NCBI GenBank assembly: GCA_050700055.1
Contig: JBOHGE010000010.1
Span: 55,865 to 119,864, forward strand
Length of the DNA: 64,000 nt
Source: GCA-003244245 sp050700055
GTDB taxonomy: Bacteria; Actinomycetota; Actinomycetes; Mycobacteriales; Pseudonocardiaceae
Reading direction: 5' to 3'
In this document: positions 49,794 to 58,634 of the stretch, in pieces
Layout of the letters: the number at the start of each line of letters is the position of its first letter
Numbering within the stretch: the stretch's first letter is position 1
Made by a program: the position numbers and the translations under genes
Notes under the pieces: generated by a model
Databases searched by the model: none
What the model was told of the DNA's origin: nothing
What the model saw: the letters and a program-made list of their open reading frames with translations, nothing else

Positions 49794-50905
49794 GTCCCGG
49801 GATCTGCGCGGTTGTCGCCGGTCATTCGGTGCCGCTGGCCCGCGTCGGACTGCGCGAGTTCACGGTGCCGGCTCCTTCCCCAGCCGTGCACCACACCGCA
49901 GTCCGGCCAGACGTCCGCAGCGACGCCGTGCGCGGGTGGCTGGTCGGGGTGAGCGACGGCCGGATCTGGGGCTGGTGGGGCCCGATCGACCAGGCGGTGG
50001 CCGCCCAGGCCCCCAGCCTGCTGTCCGCCGCGTTCCCGACGCTACCCACGCAGGTCGATCCAGCGATCTTCGCCCGCCGGCTGCGCCGCGCCACCCGGCA
50101 CGCGCACACAGGGATGCTCGCCCTGACCGTCGGGTCACTCGAACTCGCTTTGTGGGATCTGGCCGGCAAACGCGCCGGACTCCCGGTGTGGGCACTGTTG
50201 GCGCCGCAGGCCGTCCGCGACACCGTCCCCGCCTACGCGACGTGTTTCGGCGTGGACACGACGCCGAGCCGGGTGGCCGCGGTCATGGACGAGATGGCCG
50301 ACACCTACGCCATGCAGAAGTGGCGTCCACAGATCCTTGAGGCGGAACTGATCGACGTCACCATGGATTTCCTCGCGCGTAGGGGACCGGGACGGCTGGC
50401 CGTCGACTTTTTCGGGACCTGGCACCCCGACCGGGTGCGGGTGGCCTGTCGTCCACTGGCCGGCGCCCTGGCCTGGGTGGAGGAGCCTTACCACCCGGAC
50501 GAGGTGGAGACGGCAAGAGCGGGTGAGTTCGGCGTGCCGCACGCGGCAGGCGAACACTGCTACGGCACCGCCGACGCGGCGCAACTGCGGGCAGGACACG
50601 TCGACGTCTGGCAGCCCGACGCCGTGTTCTGCGGCGGTCTGGTGAACCTGATGCTGCTGGTCCGGTCCGCGGCGCAGGCCGGTGCGAGCTGCGCCCCGCA
50701 CGGCGGCGGACTCCTGCCGGCGCTGCACCTCGCCGCGATCGGCGAACAGATCGCGGTCGTCGAGCTCCACCTGCTGCTGGAGCCACGGCGCTGCGCACAT
50801 CTGGCCGAACCCCCGACGACCGATCTGGACGGCACCGGTGCGCTGCACATCCCGACCGCCCCAGGCTGGTGCGGTGACTTGCGAACGGACCTCGCCGATG
50901 CCTGA
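49790..50905 (+). CDS. Enolase-superfamily (mandelate racemase/muconate lactonizing type) enzyme
   Basis: 371 aa from the ATG at 49790. Capping domain to ~130, then the barrel: TVGSLELALWDLAGKRAGLP (hallmark of MR/MLE enzymes), KWRP catalytic-Lys region, metal acids in RLAVDFFGTW, WVEEPYHPDE and HAAGEHCYG, and the SCAPHGGG end strand with a His. These enzymes abstract the alpha proton of a carboxylate (racemisation, dehydration, epimerisation). Substrate unknown. Overlaps its neighbours, so co-translated within the island operon. Confidence 0.85.
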   Translation: MSPGICAVVAGHSVPLARVGLREFTVPAPSPAVHHTAVRPDVRSDAVRGWLVGVSDGRIWGWWGPIDQAVAAQAPSLLSAAFPTLPTQVDPAIFARRLRRATRHAHTGMLALTVGSLELALWDLAGKRAGLPVWALLAPQAVRDTVPAYATCFGVDTTPSRVAAVMDEMADTYAMQKWRPQILEAELIDVTMDFLARRGPGRLAVDFFGTWHPDRVRVACRPLAGALAWVEEPYHPDEVETARAGEFGVPHAAGEHCYGTADAAQLRAGHVDVWQPDAVFCGGLVNLMLLVRSAAQAGASCAPHGGGLLPALHLAAIGEQIAVVELHLLLEPRRCAHLAEPPTTDLDGTGALHIPTAPGWCGDLRTDLADA

Positions 50906-51944
50906 CCGACCGCCCGTGCTCGTGGTCGACGCCGGGGGCACGCTCATCACCCGAACCCGGCCCGGGCTTACCGCCCGGGTGGTGCAGGCCGTCCGCCAAG
51001 CGGAGGGCTTGACCGCCGAATCGGAGTCCGCCCTGCGCAAGACTGTCCTGACCGCTGCCGACCCCGACGCCTGCCTGCGCGTGCTGGATCTGCGGTTCCC
51101 CGGCACCCGCTCCGCGGTGGCGGCCGTGCTGGCCGAGGATCACGGCGACGTTATCGTGCTGCCGGGTGCGGAGGAGCTGCTGCGTACCGCTACCGAACTC
51201 GGCTGGAAAGTGGTCGTCGCCAGCAACGCGGGTCCAGGCACACCGGCTCTGCCCGACGAGTTCGGGCGCCATCTGTCCGGCGTCGTGGAGTCGCGCAGCT
51301 GCGGGCTGGTCAAGGAGGACCCCCGGTTCTGGGCCAGGCTCCTGCACGAGGAACAGATCGACCCGCGCACGACGCTGGTCGTGGGCGACTGCGAGGCAGC
51401 CGACCGGCGGGCACCGGCATCCGTCGGACTCCAGACCCGTCTGGTCGCGGCCGACGGCGTGGGCCTGGCGGCCCTCTCCACGGACCTCAGGGCCGCGGGC
51501 CCCCCGCCGCCGGACAGCATGGCGGTCGTGGCCGGCGACCAAGAGGAATGGGCGGGCCGGAACATCGTCGCGGTGCCCCACCTGGACTCGCTGGTCACCC
51601 GGGTCACCCGGGCACGGGTCAGGTTCGCGGCCGGCACCACATCCGGAACCGGTATCGTCGTCCGTCGACGCTCGGGGCCGCCCGCGCTGGTGGGGCACCG
51701 GGAGGCGCTGCCTGGCGTGGCGTGGTTGCTGCAGAGCAGGCAACGATCGCAGTACACGGTCCCCGCAAACCTGAGAAGCTTACTTGAGCGCCAGGGCCTG
51801 TCCCTCGATGTGCTGTCCCCGTCCGATCGGAGACACGCGCTGTCCATGATTCGTGAGGCCAAATCGGACGAGACCGTGGCCGAGCGGACGGCGGATCTGG
51901 TGCGCTTCCTTGAGGAACGCGTAAAGGATGGTGTCCGTTCATGA
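50898..51944 (+). CDS. HAD-superfamily protein with C-terminal extension
   Basis: 348 aa. HAD motif I is LVVDAGGTLIT: the nucleophile Asp11 is present but the second acid of D-x-D is Gly13. Motif II VVASNAG, motif III Lys in GLVKEDPRFW, and motif IV VVGDCEAADRRA are present. Residues ~220-348 form an extra domain of unknown type ending in a charged helix. With Gly at the general acid site it may be a weak phosphatase or serve another phosphoryl reaction. Coupled by overlaps to both neighbours. Confidence 0.8.
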   Translation: MPDRPPVLVVDAGGTLITRTRPGLTARVVQAVRQAEGLTAESESALRKTVLTAADPDACLRVLDLRFPGTRSAVAAVLAEDHGDVIVLPGAEELLRTATELGWKVVVASNAGPGTPALPDEFGRHLSGVVESRSCGLVKEDPRFWARLLHEEQIDPRTTLVVGDCEAADRRAPASVGLQTRLVAADGVGLAALSTDLRAAGPPPPDSMAVVAGDQEEWAGRNIVAVPHLDSLVTRVTRARVRFAAGTTSGTGIVVRRRSGPPALVGHREALPGVAWLLQSRQRSQYTVPANLRSLLERQGLSLDVLSPSDRRHALSMIREAKSDETVAERTADLVRFLEERVKDGVRS

Positions 51945-52789
51945 TCCCAGGCCCCATGGCCACGACCCACGATCGCCACCTGTTCGCCGGAACTGCCGCC
52001 TATTACGCCCGATACCGCCCCCCATATCCGGTCGAGCTTCTCGACAGACTCGCCGTGGAGTTCGGTCTCGGCCCTGGAACCGCGGTGCTGGATCTCGGGT
52101 GCGGCACGGGTCAGCTCGCGCTCCCCGTGTCCCGGACCGGGTGCACGGTCTGGGCCGTGGACCCCGACCCGGACATGATCGGCGAGGGTGTGCGGACGCA
52201 GGCCGGCGGCGAGTACGGCAACATGCGCTGGGTCCTCGGGCGGGGCGAAGATCTGCGCTCCGCTGACCTGCCCCAGATACGGCTGTGCACGATGGGTGCC
52301 TCGTTCCACTGGATGGACCGCGATCTCGTGCTGGAGACACTCGACCGGATGATCGAGCCGGACGGCGGCGTGGCGTTGGTGTCCGGTTCCGCAAGCATCT
52401 GGTCGAAGACAGGTGCCTTGGAAGGAGCCTGGCTCGACATCACGCGGGAGGTGATCGAACAGTTCCTCGGACCGAAGCGGCGCGCCGGGCATGGCACGTA
52501 CATCCATCCGACGCGTAGCCACGATCAGGTTCTGCTCGACTCAGCGTTCAGCATGCTGGAGAAACGGCGGTTCACGTCCCTCCGCCTGCTGTCGGTAGAC
52601 GACGTGGTGGGACAACAGCTGTCCACCTCCTACGCCTCGCCCGCGCAGCTCGGGGACCGGCTGCTGGAGTTCTGCTCGGAGCTGTCCCGGCGGCTGCTGG
52701 AGCTGGAACCGGGTGACGGGTTCGAGACTGTGGAGCACACGGATTTGATCGTGGCCCGTCGGACCTCGCCGGAGAGCGGCCCCCGATGA
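51941..52789 (+). CDS. SAM-dependent methyltransferase (island MT2)
   Basis: 282 aa. Typical opening HLFAGTAAYYARYRPPYP, motif I AVLDLGCGTGQLALPV, AVDPDPDMIGEG, and GASFHWMDRDLV. Paralogue of MT1 (43643). The ATGA overlap with the HAD gene indicates coupling. Target could be O, N or C of a small molecule; not predictable from sequence. Confidence 0.88.
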   Translation: MIPGPMATTHDRHLFAGTAAYYARYRPPYPVELLDRLAVEFGLGPGTAVLDLGCGTGQLALPVSRTGCTVWAVDPDPDMIGEGVRTQAGGEYGNMRWVLGRGEDLRSADLPQIRLCTMGASFHWMDRDLVLETLDRMIEPDGGVALVSGSASIWSKTGALEGAWLDITREVIEQFLGPKRRAGHGTYIHPTRSHDQVLLDSAFSMLEKRRFTSLRLLSVDDVVGQQLSTSYASPAQLGDRLLEFCSELSRRLLELEPGDGFETVEHTDLIVARRTSPESGPR

Positions 52790-54810
52790 CCATCACCTCG
52801 GCGGATGGCGGGCGTCCGCCCGGCGGTGCGGCCGAGGACTACTGGCGGGCCGCCTGTCTGCTCAGCTTCAGCCACGCCGCCGGCCTGGAGTGGCCACCGC
52901 CGGGTACGCCGCAACGGCACCGAGCCGTCGGCCACTGGGGCTGCAATCCCGGCATCGCCTGGGCCGCCGGACATCTCGCCGAGGCGGCTGCCGATGAATT
53001 CCTGCTGATCGTGGGCACTGGGCACGCGAGCAGCTATCTGTTCGCCCAGCAGGCTCTGAACTCCGCGGCATCACCGATGTCGATCAGCAGTGCCAACCGG
53101 CGGTATGGCCAGCCCGGTGGGGAGCCCACCGAGTTGCTCGGGATCACGGACGCGCCATATGTCGGCGGTGAGCTCGGGCCGGCACTGGGCGTGAGCCAGG
53201 GAATCGCCGCGTCCTGCCCCGATCTTCGCGTGGTGACCGTGATCGGTGACGGCGAATGCGAAACCCCTGCCGCGCTGGCAGCTTTCGCCCACCACGACGT
53301 GCTGAAGCCTGCGCCAGGGGCCAGCTGGCTGCCGGTGGTCAACGTCAACGGCGCCCGGATGGGCTCTGCGGCGCGATTCTCGCCCGAACGGCTGCGGAGT
53401 CTGCTGGAAGGTCTGGGATACACGGTGCTCAGCAGCGGCACGCACGTCGAGGAGGCCGCCGAGGAGGCACGACGAGCGTGGGAGCTGGCCGAGTCCGGGG
53501 TGCCGGTCGTCTGGCTGACGATCACCGAGAAGGGCTGGCCGGCGCCGGAAGTACTCGGGGACCGGCCCTTCCGCGGCCATCACGCGCACAAGCCCGGCGG
53601 GCTGGACCTCACCGATCCGCGACTCCTCGCCGACATCGGGAAGTGGCTCGGCAGTCTGAACGATCCCCCGGTGATCGCTGCCGACGGCGGCGTGTCGCCC
53701 GCCGTGCGGCACTTGGCCGGCCGGATCCGGCTGAACCTACCGACCGCGACCACGTCCGCCCGGGAGCACCACCCCGGCCGGCCGACGTTCCCGACGGTGG
53801 GCGGCACCATCTCCACCCGCTCGCCGATGGCCGCCGTGGACCACGCACTCGCCGACCGGTCCGTGCATGTCCTGTCACCGGACGAGGCGTCGTCCAACCG
53901 GCTCGACGCCTGCCTCGCGGCCGGTCTGGTGACCGAGGTCCTCGCGGAGGAACTCTGCTCGGCATGGACCTGGGGCCGCACTGAGGCCGGCATCCCGGCG
54001 GCCCTGGTGTCCTACGAGGCGTTCGCACCGCTGGTGGCCACGCAACTGGCCCAGTACCTCAAGCTGATCAGCGTCCGCCCACCGGCGGGCCGCCCGCCGT
54101 TCCCGGTGGTGATGACCAGTCTGGGCTGGGGGAACTCACCCACCCACCAGAATACCGATCTGGTGGCCGGCCTGCTCGCCCGCTCCGAGGACTGCCCGGT
54201 CCGCGTTGTCTTCCCGATCGGCGCCACGTCCGCGGGCCGGCGCCTGCACGAGCTACTTGACGACCGCGACGTCCTTGCCGCTATCACCTGTTCCAAGCAG
54301 CCGCTGCTGGATCTACCGGATCCCGGCGGTGCGGCGGTCGGCATCCGGATGAGCGGCGTGACCGGCGATGACGCGACGATCGTCGCGGTGGGCGATGTCG
54401 CCGTGACCGAGGCGGTTACTGCGATGGCGCTGGCTGCGGCACACGACGTACGGGTGGGGATCGTCGCCCTGGTGGAGCCAGGGCGACTGGACCGCCGGCC
54501 GGGCAGTGCCGGGCGACATGCCTGCCGCCCGGCACTGCCCGCGGTGTGCGTCTCCTGGGTGGCGGCGCACCATCTCGCGTCGGTCTATTGGGGAGTGCGA
54601 CCCGTGCCCACCACGCACCTGGGGTACCGCGAGCGTTGGGGGCCCACCGCGTGGGAGACGTTGGCGGCCAACGGGCTTACCCGATGGTCGCTGCTGAGCA
54701 GCCTCCGCGCCGCGGGGTGCGCGCTGCCGCCCGACCTGGACCGGCCAGCCGGGGAGGAGCCCGAGCCGCTCGATCCGGCCATGCTGTCCTGTGAGGTGAG
54801 GCGACTGTGA
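52786..54810 (+). CDS. Phosphoketolase-like thiamine-diphosphate enzyme
   Basis: 674 aa, about 120 shorter than typical phosphoketolase (XFP). XFP hallmarks: RAVGHWGCNPGIAWAAGHL, GTGHASSYLF, the QPGGEP loop, GGELGPALGVSQG, and the TPP motif GDGECETPAALAAF (154 on) ending VVNVNGARMG. XFP splits xylulose- or fructose-phosphate with phosphate to acetyl phosphate. Here several active-site loop positions differ (HWGCNPG for HWGTVPG; ETPAAL for ETGPLA). It may therefore transfer a two-carbon unit to a pathway intermediate instead. Confidence 0.82.
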   Translation: MTITSADGGRPPGGAAEDYWRAACLLSFSHAAGLEWPPPGTPQRHRAVGHWGCNPGIAWAAGHLAEAAADEFLLIVGTGHASSYLFAQQALNSAASPMSISSANRRYGQPGGEPTELLGITDAPYVGGELGPALGVSQGIAASCPDLRVVTVIGDGECETPAALAAFAHHDVLKPAPGASWLPVVNVNGARMGSAARFSPERLRSLLEGLGYTVLSSGTHVEEAAEEARRAWELAESGVPVVWLTITEKGWPAPEVLGDRPFRGHHAHKPGGLDLTDPRLLADIGKWLGSLNDPPVIAADGGVSPAVRHLAGRIRLNLPTATTSAREHHPGRPTFPTVGGTISTRSPMAAVDHALADRSVHVLSPDEASSNRLDACLAAGLVTEVLAEELCSAWTWGRTEAGIPAALVSYEAFAPLVATQLAQYLKLISVRPPAGRPPFPVVMTSLGWGNSPTHQNTDLVAGLLARSEDCPVRVVFPIGATSAGRRLHELLDDRDVLAAITCSKQPLLDLPDPGGAAVGIRMSGVTGDDATIVAVGDVAVTEAVTAMALAAAHDVRVGIVALVEPGRLDRRPGSAGRHACRPALPAVCVSWVAAHHLASVYWGVRPVPTTHLGYRERWGPTAWETLAANGLTRWSLLSSLRAAGCALPPDLDRPAGEEPEPLDPAMLSCEVRRL

Positions 54811-55775
54811 TCGACGAGCCGATCGAGCCCGCCCCCGGGATCCGGCAGATCCAGCAGCGGCCGTTCCGGTTCGGCATCCTGACCAAGGGCGCGCCCACCC
54901 GGAAGGCATGGCTTGAGCTGCTGGCCCGGGTGCAGGACGCCGGTTTCAATAGCCTGCTCGTGCCGGCGCACTCGACCCCCCAGTTCTCGCCCTTCGTGGC
55001 GCTCGCGGACGCCGCGGCGCGGACCTCGCTGCGGATCGGCACACTGGTCCAGAACAACGACCTGCAGCACCCCGCGCTGCTGGCCCGGGATGCGACGACG
55101 CTCGCGCTGCTGTCCGAAGGGCGGTTCGAGCTCGGCATTGGGGCAGGGTGGATGGAGCGCGACTACCGGCAGCTCGGTATCTCGCTGGACCGCGGCGCGG
55201 ACCGGGTCACGCGGCTCACCGAGGCGATCGAGATCCTGCGCCGGAGCTGGAGCGGTGAAAAGGTGTCCTTCCACGGCGCGCACTACCACCTGGATACCTT
55301 CCAGGGGCTGCGCGGCCCGTCCGTCCCGCTGCTCGTCGGCGCCGGTGGTGACCGGATGCTCCGACTCGCGGCCGGGGCGGCCGACATCGTGAGCTTCTCC
55401 CGCAACATGTCCGCCGGGTCAACCCCGCACGAGATCGCCATCGACGCGTCGATGGCGTTTACCGAAAATAAGGCGCGGACGCTGCGGGAACACCTCGGTG
55501 CCCGGGCCGCCGACGTCGAGCTGAACATCCTCGTCATCCGGACCGGGATCGGCGCTGACGCGCAGGCCAAGCTGGACCAGTACATGTCGGCCACGGGCGT
55601 GAGCGACCGGATTGCCCGCGAGACCCCGGAGCATCTCCTCGCCTTCTCGCCGGAGGAGCTGGTGGATTTGGTCCACGAGCGCCGGGCTCGCACCGGGATC
55701 AGCTACTACGTGCTCCGGGAACCGGATCTGGATCAAGCCCGGCTCATCGTCGAACGTCTGGCGGATATGCCATGA
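54807..55775 (+). CDS. LLM-class (luciferase-like, probably F420-dependent) oxidoreductase
   Basis: 322 aa, GTG start overlapping the previous stop. Bacterial-luciferase barrel: RFGILTKGAPTRKAWLELLA, LRIGTLVQNNDLQHPALLAR, the loop GRFELGIGAGWMERDYRQLG and the VPLLVGAGGDRMLRLA flavin-phosphate region. In actinomycetes this group usually uses F420 (some use FMN) for hydride transfer on alcohols, imines or double bonds. Substrate unknown. Confidence 0.88.
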   Translation: MIDEPIEPAPGIRQIQQRPFRFGILTKGAPTRKAWLELLARVQDAGFNSLLVPAHSTPQFSPFVALADAAARTSLRIGTLVQNNDLQHPALLARDATTLALLSEGRFELGIGAGWMERDYRQLGISLDRGADRVTRLTEAIEILRRSWSGEKVSFHGAHYHLDTFQGLRGPSVPLLVGAGGDRMLRLAAGAADIVSFSRNMSAGSTPHEIAIDASMAFTENKARTLREHLGARAADVELNILVIRTGIGADAQAKLDQYMSATGVSDRIARETPEHLLAFSPEELVDLVHERRARTGISYYVLREPDLDQARLIVERLADMP

Positions 55776-56554
55776 CAGGCAGAACCGATCTCATTGAGGG
55801 ACCGAGGGGGACGATGCAGGAAATGCACGACGTTCAAACGGCCGGGATCCATGATGTTCCCGGCATCATCGAACGACTGGAAACGGACGGCGTGGTGCTG
55901 GTACCTGGATACCTGGACGCCACGACCGTCGCCGAGGCGACGCACGAGTGTCACGAATTGTTCGGCCGGACGCCTTCGTGGGCGCACCACGAGGAGTACT
56001 CGGTGGGCCAGTCCGTCCGGATGGAACGCTGCGACATCGACCGGACCGCAGTCCCTGCGATCTGGTCGACCTTCGCCCGGCCCGAACTGGAAGCGGTGGT
56101 GAGCGCGTTCTTCGGCGAGGGCTGTATCTTCAGCCGGACCGTCTACGCAATCCTCGACGTTATCGGCAGCACCACGCGCGTACAGCAGCTGCACTACGAC
56201 AAGATGCGGCACCTCAAGTCGTTCGTCTACCTGACCGACGTGGCCGCCACGAATGGCCCCTTCCATTGCGTGCCGGGCTCGCACCTGCTGACCCGCAAGG
56301 CCGAGCGGGAGAACCGGAACCAGCACATCGTGCCCACCGACGAGGACGCACGCGAACTCCCGCCCGAGCTGGCCGGGCGGGGCGTCCCGGTGCTGGGCAA
56401 AGCCGGCACGCTCATTCTCTTCGACAGCGACATCCTGCACCACGCCGGGATCGTCACGGAGGGCGAGCGCCTGGGCGTCCGAAGCCTGAGCTTCGGCGCC
56501 TACCGGTCCGAGATCTGGTACCGCAAGGACGGGACCGTCGAGATCGCGCCCTGA
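55772..56554 (+). CDS. Phytanoyl-CoA dioxygenase (PhyH) family protein (island)
   Basis: 260 aa. Fe(II)/2-oxoglutarate oxygenase: metal motif H-Y-D in QLHYDKMRHLKSF (H141, D143), the FHCVPGSHLL segment, the distal His in DSDILHHAG (H223/H224) and Arg downstream (LGVRSLSF). ATG overlaps the LLM stop. A later ATG at 55814 (MQEMHDVQ) would also serve. Last gene of the + strand island operon. Confidence 0.87.
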   Translation: MTGRTDLIEGPRGTMQEMHDVQTAGIHDVPGIIERLETDGVVLVPGYLDATTVAEATHECHELFGRTPSWAHHEEYSVGQSVRMERCDIDRTAVPAIWSTFARPELEAVVSAFFGEGCIFSRTVYAILDVIGSTTRVQQLHYDKMRHLKSFVYLTDVAATNGPFHCVPGSHLLTRKAERENRNQHIVPTDEDARELPPELAGRGVPVLGKAGTLILFDSDILHHAGIVTEGERLGVRSLSFGAYRSEIWYRKDGTVEIAP

Positions 56555-56594
56555 CCCGAAGCGCCAGCTGCGTCCAACGCGCGACGGAGCACCG

Positions 56595-57353
56595 TCACAT
56601 CCTGCGTGCGCTCCAGATCGCCTCGATCGGCCACCGGCTAGTCCACTCATATGGCCGGTCGGTGAAAGTCGTCACCGCATCCGGTGGCGGTGCTTCCTCG
56701 ATGAGTGCCTCGACCACCATCTCGCAGGATCGCAACAGCCGGATCCACTCGCCGTAGCTCAGGACGTAGTCCACAGCACCTGGCGCCACCCGGCGGGTGT
56801 GCAGGCCGAAGTACGCCCGCCGCAGCGTGGGGGTCAGCGTACGGTCCGCGCTGTTCCAGCACACCGCGAAGAACGGAGAGTTCGTACAGAAGGCGAGCTG
56901 GCCACCGGACCGGAGCACCCGGGCCACCTCGGGGACAGTGCGGTAGGGGTCCGCCCAGGACATCCCACCGTAGTCGGAGAGCACGAGGTCGAACGAACCG
57001 TCGACGAATGGCAGAGCCTGAGCGTCTGCCAGCACGAGGCTCAACCGGTCCGCCGGAGCGCTCCGGCCAGCGTGGCGGAGCTGAGCCCCGGAGAGGTCCA
57101 GCCCGACCACCCGCGCTCCGCTCTCGGCCAGGGACTCCGACCAGCGGGCGGCACCGCACCCGAGTTCGAGTACGTCCCGGTCCTCAACCGGATCCAGGAC
57201 GCGCAGCTCGCTCTCCGGGCGACGCCAGAGTCCCCACGCCTCGGCGTGGGGACCAGCCAGCAGGTCGCCGTGCTTGCGCTGGTAACTCTCGCTCCAGGTG
57301 TCCCACGCACGACGGTTCTCGCGAGCGATCTCGTCGTTATCGTCAATCACCAC
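56595..57353 (-). CDS. SAM-dependent methyltransferase (island MT3)
   Basis: 252 aa, GTG start only 18 bases downstream of the mdh stop on the same strand. Motif I DVLELGCGAARWSESLA, VVGLDLSGAQLRHA, LVLADAQALPFVDGSFDLVL; typical small-molecule methyltransferase. Not closely similar to MT1/MT2. It is convergent with the PhyH gene and sits just inside the right repeat of the island. It may be read from the mdh transcript. Confidence 0.86.
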   Translation of the reverse strand: MVIDDNDEIARENRRAWDTWSESYQRKHGDLLAGPHAEAWGLWRRPESELRVLDPVEDRDVLELGCGAARWSESLAESGARVVGLDLSGAQLRHAGRSAPADRLSLVLADAQALPFVDGSFDLVLSDYGGMSWADPYRTVPEVARVLRSGGQLAFCTNSPFFAVCWNSADRTLTPTLRRAYFGLHTRRVAPGAVDYVLSYGEWIRLLRSCEMVVEALIEEAPPPDAVTTFTDRPYEWTSRWPIEAIWSARRM

Positions 57354-57359
57354 GGAGTT

Positions 57360-57459
57360 CCGGCCACCCCGTCACAGGTCCTGGACGTCGGCCTGCTTGG
57401 CCCGGACAGCCTCGGCGGCCGTGCGCAACTCGGCGAGCTCGCCACCGGTCAGCTCGGTC
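57360..57459 (-). repeat. mdh 3'-end, right member of the direct repeat
   Basis: The terminal ~90 bases of the intact mdh plus about 12 bases past its stop, matched at 43431-43530 with 5 differences in 100. The repeat extends past the stop codon (CCGGCCACCCCGTCACAG), showing it is a DNA duplication and not conserved protein sequence. Confidence 0.85.
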
Positions 57460-58328
57460 TCCACCACCCGGCGCACCCCGTGGCGACCCAGCTCGGCGGT
57501 GACGCCCAAGTAGACACCGGAGATCCCGTATTCGCCGTCCACCCAGGCACAGACCGGCAGCACGGCACCGGAGTCGTCGTGCACCGCGCGCGCCATCCGG
57601 GCCGCCGCAGCCGACGGGGCGTAATACGCCGACCCGGTCTTGAGCAGAGCGATCACCTCGGCACCGCCGTTTCGGGTTCGGCTGACCAGTTCCTCGATCT
57701 TGCCGGCGGGCAGCAGGTCGAGCAGGGGCTTGCCGTCGACCGTGCAGGCGCTGGGCACCGGCACCATGGTGTCGCCGTGCGAGCCCAGCGTCAGGGTACG
57801 CACCGCGGACACCGGGACCGCGAGCTCCTCGGCGACGAAGTGGGTGAACCGCGCGGTGTCCAGTATCCCGGCTTGGCCGATCACCCGCTGCTGGGCGAAC
57901 CCGGTGGCCAGCTGGGCCAGCGCGGTCATCTCGTCCAGCGGGTTGGACACCACGATGACCACCGCGTCGGGGGCGTGCTGTGCGACGTTCTCGGCGACCT
58001 GCCGGACGATCCGGGCGTTGGTCTCGATCAGGTCCATCCGGCTCATCCCCGACTTGCGGGGCACCCCGGCGGTGATCACGATGATGTCGCTACCGGTGAT
58101 CGCCTGGTAGCCGGCGCCGTCGCGACCGGTGGTCTGGCCGACGACCCTGGTCTCGAAGCCCTCTACCGACCGGGACTGGTTGATGTCCAGAGCCAGGCCC
58201 TCTGGCCGGCCCTCGATGATGTCGGTGAGCACGACGGTGTCGAACACGTCGTACTCGGCCAGCCGCTGCGCGGTGGTCGCACCGTAGAAGCCGGCCCCGA
58301 TAACCGCTACCTGACCGAAACGTGCCAT
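57372..58328 (-). CDS. mdh: Malate dehydrogenase (LDH-like type)
   Basis: 318 aa. Rossmann start AVIGAGFYGATTAQRLAEYD, the substrate Arg loop GVPRKSGMSRMDLIETN, VSNPLDEMTALA and the catalytic His in LGSHGDTMVPVP. Interconverts malate and oxaloacetate in the TCA cycle. The order folD - DUF3017 - mdh is conserved in actinobacteria, so this is the housekeeping copy. Its 3' end is the sequence repeated at 43431 and, in part, at 8552. Confidence 0.96.
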   Translation of the reverse strand: MARFGQVAVIGAGFYGATTAQRLAEYDVFDTVVLTDIIEGRPEGLALDINQSRSVEGFETRVVGQTTGRDGAGYQAITGSDIIVITAGVPRKSGMSRMDLIETNARIVRQVAENVAQHAPDAVVIVVSNPLDEMTALAQLATGFAQQRVIGQAGILDTARFTHFVAEELAVPVSAVRTLTLGSHGDTMVPVPSACTVDGKPLLDLLPAGKIEELVSRTRNGGAEVIALLKTGSAYYAPSAAAARMARAVHDDSGAVLPVCAWVDGEYGISGVYLGVTAELGRHGVRRVVETELTGGELAELRTAAEAVRAKQADVQDL

Positions 58329-58346
58329 TGCGGCAGGCTATCAAGC

Positions 58347-58634
58347 TCAGCCGCCGGCCAGCGGTCCCCCGGTGATGGTCAGCGCCACGAACAGCATGAA
58401 CAGCCCGAAACCGCCATAGGCGAGCACGTCCCACACCCGGCGGCGGACCCCGAGCAACCCCGTCCGCTCCGGCGGGAGCACCGCCCGCAACACCGCGGCC
58501 AGCAGCAACGCCGCACCGATGATCACGGTGCCCTCCCGCCAGTGGTACTGCGCGATGCGCAGCATGCCGAGCAGTACCACCGCCAGCACCAGGCCGAAGC
58601 TCAGCTGGGGCCGCAGGCTGGTCCGCCTGGTCAC
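58347..58634 (-). CDS. DUF3017 membrane protein
   Basis: 95 aa with three hydrophobic segments (about 14-26, 31-49, 66-90). Found between folD and mdh in many actinobacteria and named DUF3017; function unknown. Its start overlaps the folD stop by 4 bases. Confidence 0.85.
   Translation of the reverse strand: MTRRTSLRPQLSFGLVLAVVLLGMLRIAQYHWREGTVIIGAALLLAAVLRAVLPPERTGLLGVRRRVWDVLAYGGFGLFMLFVALTITGGPLAGG

Noticed and set aside
43431..57459. Classical integrative conjugative element or prophage
   Set aside because: No integrase, excisionase, relaxase, replication or phage structural genes, and no tRNA at either end. Only the flanking repeats suggest insertion.
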